Assembly (NCBI GenBank): GCA_036494005.1
Contig: DASXOV010000146.1
Coordinates: 1-13,763 of the forward strand
Reading direction: 5' to 3'
Length of the DNA: 13,763 bases
Source: GCA-003244245 sp036494005
GTDB lineage: Bacteria; Actinomycetota; Actinomycetes; Mycobacteriales; Pseudonocardiaceae
Part shown: positions 1 through 6,535 of the stretch, piece by piece
Position numbering within the stretch: the stretch's first letter is position 1
Layout of the letters: each line of letters begins with the position of its first letter
Translations under genes and position numbers: made by a program
Notes under the pieces: generated by a model
Database searches by the model: none
What the model was told of the DNA's origin: nothing
Seen by the model: only the letters and a program-made list of their open reading frames with translations

Positions 1-215
1 GTGAACGTCACCGCGAGAACCTGCCCGGGGGCGACATGACCGGTGCGGTTGAGCTGAGCGATCCGGCGGGTGATCGTGCGGGTCTTGCCGGTGCCCGCTC
101 CGGCCAGCACACAGACCGGCCCCCGCGGGGCGCACACCACGGCACACTGCTGCTCGTCGAGCCCATCGACGGGATCAGCGATGCCGTCATCTCCTCGGCC
201 GGCCACGCCCGGCAT
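1..215 (-). CDS. uvrD2: ATP-dependent DNA helicase UvrD2, N-terminal fragment (continues past left edge)
   Basis: This is the 5' end of a superfamily I DNA helicase read leftward. About 71 residues are visible and the rest lies outside the window. From the ATG at 213-215 the protein runs through LDEQQCAVVCAPRGPVCVLA and then the Walker A loop AGAGTGKT, followed by TRTITRRIAQL and GQVLAVTF. This matches, from memory, the start of mycobacterial UvrD2 (Rv3198c), in which Q-motif-like and Walker A segments come first; UvrD2 is an essential ATP-dependent translocase/helicase of DNA metabolism. The reading frame differs from a nearby shadow frame that opens with MALRGCRAW, and only this frame carries helicase motifs. 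The gene diverges from the MFS gene at 321, with about 105 bases between them. The exact start is less certain than the identity, because several residues precede the conserved core. Confidence 0.85.
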   Translation of the reverse strand, partial: MPGVAGRGDDGIADPVDGLDEQQCAVVCAPRGPVCVLAGAGTGKTRTITRRIAQLNRTGHVAPGQVLAVTF

Positions 216-260
216 CCTCGCAGAGCCACCTGACGACTCCGGCCGCGCCACGCTGCTCGA

Positions 261-308
261 CGGACGGCACCGCACCGTCTGATCAGCCCGCCGGCCGGTG
301 GTCACCGG
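261..308. promoter_or_regulatory. Two short inverted repeats between uvrD2 and the MFS gene
   Basis: GACGG (263-267) and CCGTC (275-279) can pair around a 7-base loop. Closer to the MFS gene, CCGGTG (295-300) and CACCGG (303-308) flank a 2-base centre, ending three bases before the GGAGG ribosome binding site at 312-316. They could be operator or leader structures for the divergent pair. No convincing -10/-35 pair was found here, and short GC-rich palindromes are common at this base composition. Confidence 0.25.
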
Positions 309-320
309 TACGGAGGACCG

Positions 321-1574
321 ATGACGTCAGTTAAACAGGCCGGATCGCAGCCTGTGACGGTCGAGTCCATGACGAGGAAGGCCGTGTCCGCCGCGGCGAT
401 CGGCAATGCCATCGAGTGGTTCGACTTCGGCGTTTACGCATTCCTGGTGGAGATCGTGGCCGCCCGGTTCTTCCCGAATGTTGATCCCAGTGCCCGTACG
501 CTGGCCCTACTCGTCGTGGCCCGGATGGGGCAGGGCTTCTCGACCGGCGGCGAGTACGCCGGCGCGGCCACGTTCATCTCCGAATATGCGCCGGACAAGC
601 GACGCGGCTTCTATGGCAGCTGGCTGGAGTTCGGGACACTGGCCGGTTTCAGTGCCAGTGCCGGTCTCGCCGTGCTGCTCAACCGGACCTTGTCGGGAGC
701 CGCAATGGATGCCTGGGGATGGCGGGTTCCGTTCCTGGTCGCGCTTCCGTTCGGCGTCGTCGGACTTTATCTACGGCTTCGCCTGGACGAGACACCGACA
801 TTCCAGGAATGTGTCGCCGAGCACGACCACACCGCGCGTTCCGGATTGCGCGAGGTCCTGGCCCACCACTGGCGGGAGATGTTGTTGTGTTTCGGGCTCG
901 TCGTGCTGCTCAACGTCGCCGACTACACCGTGCTCGTGGACACGTCGAGCTATCTGACCAGCGTGCTGCACAAGCCCTCCAAATCGGTATCACTGCTGAT
1001 ACTCGGCGTGCTACTGGGAATGATGGTGGTGATCGTCCCGATCGGATCGCTGTCGGACCGGATCAGGCGCAAACCGCTGCTGCTGACCTCCGGCTTCGGT
1101 TTCCTCCTGCTGAGCGGACCGGCCTACTGGCTGCTCGTGAAGAACACAGCGTCCTCGGTGCCGGCCGGTCTGGCGATCATCGCATTCTGCCAGGTCTGCT
1201 ACCTGGCAGTGGTCGGATCCACCCTGCCCGCGATCTTCCACACCCGGGTCCGGTACGGGGGCTTCGCGATCTCATACAACGTGTGCACGTCACTGTTCGG
1301 CGGCACTGCGCCCTTCATGATCGCCTACTTGATGCGCCACACCCACAACGAGTTCATACCCGCCTTCTACCTGATGGGCGCCGCTGCCGTTTCGATCATC
1401 CCGATGCTGCTGATCAAGGAAACCGCCGGCCAGCCACTACGCGGCACCGAAGCCGCCCGCCGGGTGGCAGCGCAGCCGGCATCCGTGCCACGGACCGGTC
1501 GCCCGAACCGGCCTGAACCCGCACGCCGAGTTCAGCCGTGCCACAGGGTTGTTCACAAGCTAGGGGCTAGCTAG
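321..1574 (+). CDS. MFS transporter, ProP/metabolite:H+ symporter type, with internal deletion
   Basis: This is a 417-aa membrane protein of the metabolite:H+ symporter branch (ProP-like; substrates in the family are osmolytes such as proline and betaine, or organic acids). Family signatures seen are NAIEWFDFGVYAF (about 29-41), QGFSTGGEYAGAATF (71-85), RRGFYGSWLEFGTLAGF, WGWRVPFLVALPFG and a second-half motif A, GSLSDRIRRK. The start has a GGAGG site at 312-316, four bases before the ATG. Compared with E. coli ProP (about 500 aa, from memory), the text jumps from FFPNVDPSARTLALL straight to VVARMGQGF. The segment holding transmembrane helices 2 and 3 and the first GDxxGR motif is missing, although the frame is kept. 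About ten helices remain instead of twelve. The last 40 or so residues are basic and proline-rich. Transport activity is doubtful, so this may be a decaying gene. The PadR gene begins nine bases after its stop. Confidence 0.85.
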   Translation: MTSVKQAGSQPVTVESMTRKAVSAAAIGNAIEWFDFGVYAFLVEIVAARFFPNVDPSARTLALLVVARMGQGFSTGGEYAGAATFISEYAPDKRRGFYGSWLEFGTLAGFSASAGLAVLLNRTLSGAAMDAWGWRVPFLVALPFGVVGLYLRLRLDETPTFQECVAEHDHTARSGLREVLAHHWREMLLCFGLVVLLNVADYTVLVDTSSYLTSVLHKPSKSVSLLILGVLLGMMVVIVPIGSLSDRIRRKPLLLTSGFGFLLLSGPAYWLLVKNTASSVPAGLAIIAFCQVCYLAVVGSTLPAIFHTRVRYGGFAISYNVCTSLFGGTAPFMIAYLMRHTHNEFIPAFYLMGAAAVSIIPMLLIKETAGQPLRGTEAARRVAAQPASVPRTGRPNRPEPARRVQPCHRVVHKLGAS

Positions 1575-1583
1575 AGTAGGAGC
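1560..1583 (+). promoter_or_regulatory. Leaderless promoter of the PadR gene with clustered CTAG repeats
   Basis: TAGAGT (1572-1577) fits the actinobacterial -10 pattern TANNNT and ends six bases before the GTG at 1584, so transcription could begin at the start codon. Three CTAG tetramers (1560-1563, 1567-1570, 1571-1574) overlap the MFS stop and the -10 element. CTAG is generally scarce in such genomes, so a local cluster may mark an autoregulatory PadR site. This is inferred from position only. Confidence 0.45.
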
Positions 1584-1922
1584 GTGGCGAATGCTCCCGG
1601 GCCCCGGATGACGTTGCCGACTCAACTGGTGTTGCGCGCCATGCTCGCTGAGCCCACCCAGGAGATGTACGGGTTGCAGATCAGCCAGACCGCGGAACTG
1701 CCCAGCGGAACCATCCACCCCATCCTGGCCCGCCTCGAGGCATACGGATGGCTGGAGAGTCGCTGGGAAGATGCGGACCCCCGCGAGAAGCACCGTCCGC
1801 GGCGGCGCTACTACCGGCTCACCCCGGACGGGACCGAACGCAGCAGAGCCGCGCTGGCCCGGGCGCAGACCCCGAAAGCCCTGCTGGAACGGTTACGACC
1901 GGACCTGGCCGGCGGTGTGTAA
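1584..1922 (+). CDS. PadR-family transcriptional regulator
   Basis: This is a 112-aa cytoplasmic DNA-binding protein. The winged helix-turn-helix is complete: MYGLQISQTAELPSGTIHPI (about 28-47) is the PadR recognition region, ARLEAYGWLESRWED follows, and PRRRYYRLTPDGTER (about 72-86) is the wing with the family's RRYYxLTxxG signature. It is a short PadR with little C-terminal dimerisation helix beyond residue 100. The GTG at 1584 was chosen because a -10 element sits six bases upstream (leaderless pattern); an in-frame ATG at 1608 is an alternative. Its stop TAA shares one base with the next ATG (TAATG), so the downstream protein is translationally coupled. PadR proteins usually repress their own operon and neighbours in response to small ligands; the target and ligand here are unknown. 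The upstream MFS gene or the coupled downstream genes are the likeliest targets. Confidence 0.92.
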   Translation: MANAPGPRMTLPTQLVLRAMLAEPTQEMYGLQISQTAELPSGTIHPILARLEAYGWLESRWEDADPREKHRPRRRYYRLTPDGTERSRAALARAQTPKALLERLRPDLAGGV

Positions 1923-2548
1923 TGACCCGGCCCCGCGACGAAGGTCCAGCCCGCTGCGACGCGCTCCGTCCCGCCGTCGCCGATGTGGCCGGAATCCTGC
2001 AGGTGGTCACCCAGGCCCGGGCCAGGGCCGACCACCTCAACGCCGAGAACGCACGGGCACGTGAGGTCGCCGTCCTGGTATTCGATCTCGACATCGCCCT
2101 CGGCCACGCGCACGCCCTCACCGACGACGTCGACATCGACGGTGTTCTGGCCCTCACCGTTGCCCTCGACCGCATCCTGGACCTCGACCTCCGATGCGAG
2201 CCGCAACGCGAACTCGTCCACGACATCCAGGTCGCTCGCACGCTCTGCGATGACCTGGCGACGACCTTGGCCGGTGCGGCCCAGGTCGTCACGGCACCAG
2301 AGCGCACCGAGGTGCGGCCGGGCCTGCTGCCCCTGGGCATGATGCGGGCCGCGGTCCGGGTCCTGCCCGCCCGGCACCGCTCCCGTTACGACCAGGAATT
2401 CCGCGCCGAGCGGGCCGAATTGGTCGAGCAGCCGGGCTGTGCCCAGCTGAGCTATGCGCTGCGCCAACTCCTCCGGAGCTGGCACTTGCGCATCGTGCTG
2501 GCCGATGCGCTGGCCGCCCCGAAACAAGATCGGGGAGCCGCACCATGA
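1922..2548 (+). CDS. Conserved hypothetical protein coupled to PadR
   Basis: This is a 208-aa soluble protein that I do not recognise as a named family. The N-terminal two thirds are acidic and predicted helical (for example EVAVLVFDLDIALGHAHALT and the Asp-rich stretch at about 68-90). The C-terminal part has LPARHRSRYDQEFRAE (about 148-163) followed by LSYALRQLLRSWHLR. That pattern (LPxxHRxRYxxEFxAEL, then a helix resembling YALRxLxRAWxLR) recurs, from memory, in actinobacterial proteins encoded beside PadR or sigma-factor genes and near small membrane proteins. The ATG overlaps the PadR stop, and the TGA overlaps the next ATG (ATGA), so the three genes form one translationally coupled unit. 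A role as partner or effector of the PadR switch is inference. The start is fixed by the overlap; an upstream extension of the same frame would run inside the PadR gene and was not used. Confidence 0.75.
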   Translation: MTRPRDEGPARCDALRPAVADVAGILQVVTQARARADHLNAENARAREVAVLVFDLDIALGHAHALTDDVDIDGVLALTVALDRILDLDLRCEPQRELVHDIQVARTLCDDLATTLAGAAQVVTAPERTEVRPGLLPLGMMRAAVRVLPARHRSRYDQEFRAERAELVEQPGCAQLSYALRQLLRSWHLRIVLADALAAPKQDRGAAP

Positions 2549-2901
2549 GCACCCGGCCGCGGCAGGGTCATCGAGCTGTCATCGAGGTCGCGTCCCAGCA
2601 ACGGATTCCGGAGGAAGACGACGTGGGCACAGGCGACGCCGGGCGGGGCGCAGACCACAGCACCGGCGGATGGCAGGCCCTGCTGGGACACATCCTGGAC
2701 AGTGGGGCCCGTACCCAGCGGGCGCAGCAACTGCTGGACCGGGTGCTCGCCGCGGCCGTCCTCACCGTGGTGTGCGTGACGGTCATCGTGGTGTCCTCGG
2801 CGGCCTGGCCGAAGCTCGTGATGCTCGCCCTGGCCGGCACCGGTGCGGCCGCCGGAGCCATCCGACAGCCCAGGCGCCGCTACGAACCGCGCCGCAGCTA
2901 G
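2545..2901 (+). CDS. Small two-helix membrane protein of unknown function
   Basis: This 118-aa protein has a hydrophilic N-terminus of about 60 residues and two hydrophobic segments: VLAAAVLTVVCVTVIVV (about 67-83) and LVMLALAGTGAAAGAI (about 91-106). A basic tail RQPRRRYEPRRS ends it. The hairpin topology with an arginine-rich end suggests an inner-membrane protein with both termini in the cytoplasm. The start overlaps the preceding stop as ATGA; an in-frame GTG at 2623 would give a shorter form. It resembles the small membrane proteins often encoded after PadR-type regulators in actinomycetes, but no function can be assigned. It closes the 1584-2901 unit, and 68 bases without obvious signals separate it from the EphD-like gene. 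Confidence 0.65.
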   Translation: MSTRPRQGHRAVIEVASQQRIPEEDDVGTGDAGRGADHSTGGWQALLGHILDSGARTQRAQQLLDRVLAAAVLTVVCVTVIVVSSAAWPKLVMLALAGTGAAAGAIRQPRRRYEPRRS

Positions 2902-2969
2902 CGCCGGAACGACCGGCTGACACAGTTACTGACCAACCAACTACGCCATGGAGCGGACGAGGGGACGTC

Positions 2970-4700
2970 ATGACAGTCATGACTATCGACGTGACCAGCA
3001 CCGACGGGGTGCGTTTACGGGTGCACGAGTCCGGCAAGGTGGGCGCGCCCACGGTGGTCTGCGTACACGGCTACCCCGACGACCACGCTGTGTGGCATGG
3101 CGTCGCGGCCGAGCTGGCGGTGCGCTACCACGTGGTGAGCTACGACGTGCGTGGCTCGGGCCGGTCCGGGACACCGACCGACCCCAGGGATTACGGGCTG
3201 GACCAGCTCGCCGAGGATCTGGCCGTCGTGCTCGACGCGGTCAGCCCTGATCGCCCGGTGCACCTGCTGGCACACGACTGGGGGGCGGTCCAGTCCTGGC
3301 ACGCCGTGACCGGGGAGCGGCTGCGGGGCCGGGTCGCCTCCTTCACATCGATCTCCGGACCCTGCCTCGACCACGCAGGGCGCTGGCTGCGCGACCGGCT
3401 GCGCCGGCCGACACCGCGGGCGCTGCGCGAGCTGCTCACCCAGGCGGCGTCGTCCTGGTACATCGGCTTCTTCCAGTTGCCGTGGCTGCCGGAGCTGGCC
3501 TGGCGGAGCGGACTGGTCCAGCGGGTGCTGACCCGCCTGGAAAACACCGACGCACCGTCGATACCGGACGCGGTCAACGGGCTGCAGTTGTACCGCACCA
3601 ACATGCTGCCCCGGCTCGGAGTGCCCGCCACCCGCACCACGGACATCCCGGTGCAGATCCTCGCGCCGAAGCGGGACCGGTTCGTCTCGGTGGCCATGCA
3701 GACCGGGATCAGCCAGTGGGTGCCCGATCTCGCGGTGCGCGTGCTGCCCGGCGGGCATTGGCTGCCGCGCACCCATCCACAGACCGTGGCGCGCTGCGCG
3801 GGCGAACTGATCGAGCGCGTCGAGGGCGGCGTGGAGGCACGGGCGCTGCGCCGCGCGCAGGTCACCGAGCAGCGCCGCAGGCGCTTCCACGACCAGCTGG
3901 TGGTGATCACCGGCGCAGGCAGCGGTATCGGCAGGGCCTGCGCGCTGGAATTCGCCGACCACGGCGCCGAAGTGGTGATCACCGATATCGACCAGCAGGC
4001 CGCCGAGCGCACCGCGCGGCTGGTCGAGGCGCTCGGCTCTGCCGCGCACGCCTACCCACTGGATGTCTCGGACGGCGAGGCGATGGAGCGGTTCGCCACG
4101 GCGCTGCGCGACGAGCACGGCCTCCCGGACATCGTGATCAACAACGCCGGCATCGGCATGGTCGGGCCGTTCTTCGACACCACGGTGGCCGAATGGGAGC
4201 GGGTGATCGACGTCAACCTGTGGGGCGTCATCCACGGCTGCCGGGCCCTGGGCGGGTTGCTGGTCGAGGGCGGCGCGGGCGGCACCATCGTCAACGTCGC
4301 CTCGGCGGCGGCCTACGTGCCGACGAAGGCGCTGCCCGCCTACGGCACGACCAAGGCGGCGGTGCTGGCCCTGAGCCAGAGCCTGCGCGCCGAACTGGCC
4401 GGCTCCGGTATCGGGGTGGTGGCGATCTGCCCCGGCTTCGTCCGCACCGATATCTCCAGGACATCCCGATTCGTCGGGCTCGACACCGCACACGAGCAGA
4501 CCGCGCGGGCGCAGGCGACCGCGCTGTATCGGCGCCGCAACTTCACCCCGGACAAGGCGGCCCGGGAGATTCGCCGCGCGGTGGAACGAAATGTCGCGAT
4601 CGCACCGATCACCGCAGAGGCCAAGGCCACGCTGCTGGCCGCACGTCTGACCCCCGGATTGCTCCGCGCACTCGCCCGCGTCGATCTCACCACACGCTAG
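2970..4700 (+). CDS. ephD: EphD-like fusion of alpha/beta-hydrolase (epoxide hydrolase type) and short-chain dehydrogenase
   Basis: This is a two-domain protein of 576 aa. Residues 1-290 are an alpha/beta hydrolase of the epoxide hydrolase type: oxyanion-hole HGYPD (33-37), nucleophile elbow HDWG with Asp103, candidate acid Asp236 in APKRDRF, base His263 in GGHWLP, and possible lid tyrosines at 164 and 208. Residues 305-576 are a classical short-chain dehydrogenase: TGAGSGIG (314-321), NNAG (391-394), Ser445, Tyr458 and Lys462 of the YxxxK motif, and CPGFVRT. The domain order and length match, from memory, M. tuberculosis EphD (Rv2214c, 592 aa), which acts on epoxy groups of mycolic acids. 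GAGGGG at 2959-2964 supports the ATG at 2970; a second ATG lies three codons on. The same frame is open further upstream, but that part overlaps the membrane-protein gene. It precedes the diterpene operon by 200 bases, so a tailoring role on epoxidised terpenoid is possible but unproven. Confidence 0.88.
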   Translation: MTVMTIDVTSTDGVRLRVHESGKVGAPTVVCVHGYPDDHAVWHGVAAELAVRYHVVSYDVRGSGRSGTPTDPRDYGLDQLAEDLAVVLDAVSPDRPVHLLAHDWGAVQSWHAVTGERLRGRVASFTSISGPCLDHAGRWLRDRLRRPTPRALRELLTQAASSWYIGFFQLPWLPELAWRSGLVQRVLTRLENTDAPSIPDAVNGLQLYRTNMLPRLGVPATRTTDIPVQILAPKRDRFVSVAMQTGISQWVPDLAVRVLPGGHWLPRTHPQTVARCAGELIERVEGGVEARALRRAQVTEQRRRRFHDQLVVITGAGSGIGRACALEFADHGAEVVITDIDQQAAERTARLVEALGSAAHAYPLDVSDGEAMERFATALRDEHGLPDIVINNAGIGMVGPFFDTTVAEWERVIDVNLWGVIHGCRALGGLLVEGGAGGTIVNVASAAAYVPTKALPAYGTTKAAVLALSQSLRAELAGSGIGVVAICPGFVRTDISRTSRFVGLDTAHEQTARAQATALYRRRNFTPDKAAREIRRAVERNVAIAPITAEAKATLLAARLTPGLLRALARVDLTTR

Positions 4701-4791
4701 CCTCGCGATCGCCGAGCCGCGCTCGCCACGCCACCCGGCGGCGCATTTCCAGTGTGACGTGGCACTCAAAATCGCCGTACCCGGTGGCTCA

Positions 4792-4841
4792 AGTAGCAGT
4801 AACCTGTTACTTGCAGTAGTCAGCTACTCACGATGTGTATT
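4792..4841 (+). promoter_or_regulatory. Probable operator/promoter of the diterpene operon: two tandem palindromes
   Basis: Two 14-bp inverted repeats share one pattern, AGTA-R-N4-Y-TACT. They are AGTAACCTGTTACT (4798-4811) and AGTAGTCAGCTACT (4815-4828), with centres 17 bases apart. A further half site, AGTAGC, is at 4792-4797. A possible -35 TTGCAG (4811-4816) lies between and within the palindromes, and a weak -10-like TGTATT is at 4836-4841. The first nearby gene start is the cyclase ATG at 4901. This layout is typical of repressor sites that block the promoter, but the cognate regulator is not identifiable from sequence. The whole 4741-4840 stretch is clearly less GC-rich than the genes around it. 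Confidence 0.6.
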
Positions 4842-4900
4842 CCGCCCCACTGCGCAGTCCGCGTGGCAGGCGGCAACTTCTGTCATCGGGGGTGGCTGAG

Positions 4901-6535
4901 ATGAACTCACAGCACATGCAGGACGAGGTATGGGGTACGAAGGGCACGGCCCTGGTCGCCGGTATCTGGTCCGATCCCTACGAAGCGGTCTCGCCGTCGG
5001 TTTACGAGACAGCCCGCCTGGTCACGTTGGTGCCCTGGCTCACCGGACATTCGCAACGGGTGCGTTTTCTGCTGGAGCGACAGCATCCGGACGGCACCTG
5101 GGGCGCAGCGGGCGGTTACTGTCTCGTGCCGACGCTGAGCGCGACCGAGGCGCTCCTGACCTGTCTGCGGCGCAAGCAGAACGGGGACGCCGAGGCGGCC
5201 GGCCATGGGGACCTGGTCCGCGCGACCGACCGCGGGCTGCGGGCCCTGTTCGGCCGGCTCGGGCGCAGCCCGCAGATCCTGCTGCCGGACACCATCGCCG
5301 CGGAAATCGTGATACCCGCACTGGTGGCGCGGATCAACGCGCACCTGGACAGCCTCGGGTCGCAGCCGGTGACCGGGCTCGACGTCTGGGGCGGCACTGG
5401 TCGTCTGCTGCTGCCGCACGGAGTGGACCCCGACCTGCTCTCGCGGCTCCGGCACGCGGTGGACCAAGGGCAGGTACCTCCGCCCAAGCTGCTGCACTCC
5501 CTGGAGGTCCTCGGTCCCGCAGCGCGGGGCGCGCCCTTCGTCGCGCCGGTACTCGGTGCGGTGGGATGCTCGCCTGCCGCGACCGCGGCGTGGCTGACGC
5601 ACCGCACTGCTCACCCGTCGTTCGACTACCTGCACACCGTCCAGCACCGTGGCGGCGGCCCGGTGCCGGGGATCACGCCCATCACCTTCTTCGAGTGGGC
5701 CTGGGTGCTGACCGCGCTGACCACCGCCGGGTGCCCGGTGAGGATCCCGGAGGGGCTGGTGAGCAGCCTGCACAGCGCATTCGACGAGTCCGGGATTCCC
5801 GCCGCCCCCGGTCTGCCTCCGGACTCCGACGACACCGCGGCCGCCCTGTGCGTGCTGGCCGAACTGGGCTCCCCGCGCAGCCCGGACTGCCTGTTCGCCT
5901 ACCAACTGGACACGCACTTCAGTTGCTTTCCCGGCGAGCGCACACCCTCGATCAGCACGAACGCCCATGTCCTTCAGGCGTTCGGTACGTGCCTCGGGCA
6001 CGAAGCGGACGGCCGCGCCCGCCGAGAGGCAGCCATCACCACGATCTCGCAATGGATCCGGGACCGCCAGGACAACACGGGGAGCTGGACGGACAAGTGG
6101 CACGCCTCTGCCTACTACGCGACCGTGTGTTGTGCCACAGCACTGCATCGCTACGACCGGGACGCATCCGCGATCGCCGTGCACAGAGCTGTGTCATGGC
6201 TGCTCGAAAGCCAGCATGAGGACGGATCATGGGGGCGATGGGGCGGGACCGACGAGGAAACCGCATACGCGGTCCAGACCCTGGTACACACCCATGCGGA
6301 CCGCCCGAATATCGCGGCCGAGCAGGCCACCGCCCGTGGGTACGAGTTCCTGCGACGTCGCACGCCGCCCCGCGAGTACCCACCGCTCTGGCACGACAAG
6401 GACCTCTATGCGCCGATCAGGGTGATCCAGGCCGAGATAGTGGCCGCTCGGCAACTGGCCCGCAGTCACCCCCCGGTGGCCACCCTGATCCGTCAACGGG
6501 GCGCAGGCAAACCCCGATCAGCCCAGACCGGGTGA
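4901..6535 (+). CDS. Class II diterpene cyclase (halimadienyl/copalyl diphosphate synthase type)
   Basis: This 544-aa soluble cyclase is predicted to perform protonation-initiated cyclisation of geranylgeranyl diphosphate, giving a bicyclic diphosphate of unknown skeleton. The catalytic acid motif DxDD is D308-S309-D310-D311, followed by TAAALCVL. QW-type repeats are QHPDGTW (61-67) and QHEDGSW (438-444). The segments SISTNAHVLQAF, DKWHASAYYAT (398-408) and DEETAYAVQTL closely resemble those remembered from M. tuberculosis Rv3377c (501 aa). Length fits the two-domain bacterial class II family and is shorter than squalene-hopene cyclases. There is no DDxxD class I motif, so it should release a diphosphate. 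The ATG at 4901 has a G-rich site about eight bases upstream; an in-frame GTG at 4892 and a 22-codon extension to 4835 are alternatives. Its TGA overlaps the P450 GTG start (GTGA), and it heads the operon behind the tandem palindromes. Confidence 0.9.
   Translation: MNSQHMQDEVWGTKGTALVAGIWSDPYEAVSPSVYETARLVTLVPWLTGHSQRVRFLLERQHPDGTWGAAGGYCLVPTLSATEALLTCLRRKQNGDAEAAGHGDLVRATDRGLRALFGRLGRSPQILLPDTIAAEIVIPALVARINAHLDSLGSQPVTGLDVWGGTGRLLLPHGVDPDLLSRLRHAVDQGQVPPPKLLHSLEVLGPAARGAPFVAPVLGAVGCSPAATAAWLTHRTAHPSFDYLHTVQHRGGGPVPGITPITFFEWAWVLTALTTAGCPVRIPEGLVSSLHSAFDESGIPAAPGLPPDSDDTAAALCVLAELGSPRSPDCLFAYQLDTHFSCFPGERTPSISTNAHVLQAFGTCLGHEADGRARREAAITTISQWIRDRQDNTGSWTDKWHASAYYATVCCATALHRYDRDASAIAVHRAVSWLLESQHEDGSWGRWGGTDEETAYAVQTLVHTHADRPNIAAEQATARGYEFLRRRTPPREYPPLWHDKDLYAPIRVIQAEIVAARQLARSHPPVATLIRQRGAGKPRSAQTG

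Noticed and set aside
719..1516. 265-codon frame inside the transporter gene
   Set aside because: It is a shifted shadow, Arg- and Pro-rich, of the frame that contains the membrane helices.
1811..2527. 238-codon minus-strand frame opposite the PadR and unknown genes
   Set aside because: The plus-strand genes have coupled overlaps and a known domain. The minus frame has no motif or start signal.
2454..2969. Upstream extension of the EphD-like reading frame
   Set aside because: It overlaps two coupled genes in another frame and is Arg/Gly-rich noise. A clear ribosome site precedes the ATG at 2970.
4701..4735. Terminator after the EphD-like gene (CGAGC-CGC-GCTCG)
   Set aside because: The stem is only five pairs with a three-base loop and no T-run, too weak to call in DNA of this composition.
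3015..4769. 584-codon open frame on the minus strand opposite the EphD-like gene
   Set aside because: It has no recognisable domain, its composition is biased, and it mirrors a gene with complete catalytic motifs. Long antisense frames are expected at this GC content.
4907..6219. Long open frames on both strands (425 and 429 codons) across the cyclase gene
   Set aside because: Both are rich in Arg, Gly, Ala and Pro without motifs, while the 4901-6535 frame carries DxDD and QW motifs.
6229..6531. Upstream extension of the P450 reading frame
   Set aside because: It lies within the cyclase coding region and lacks P450 features. The GTG at 6532 coincides with the cyclase stop.
4901..6535. Squalene-hopene cyclase as identity of the cyclase
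   Set aside because: The protein is about 100 residues too short, has only a few QW-like repeats, and its conserved segments resemble Rv3377c rather than hopene cyclases.
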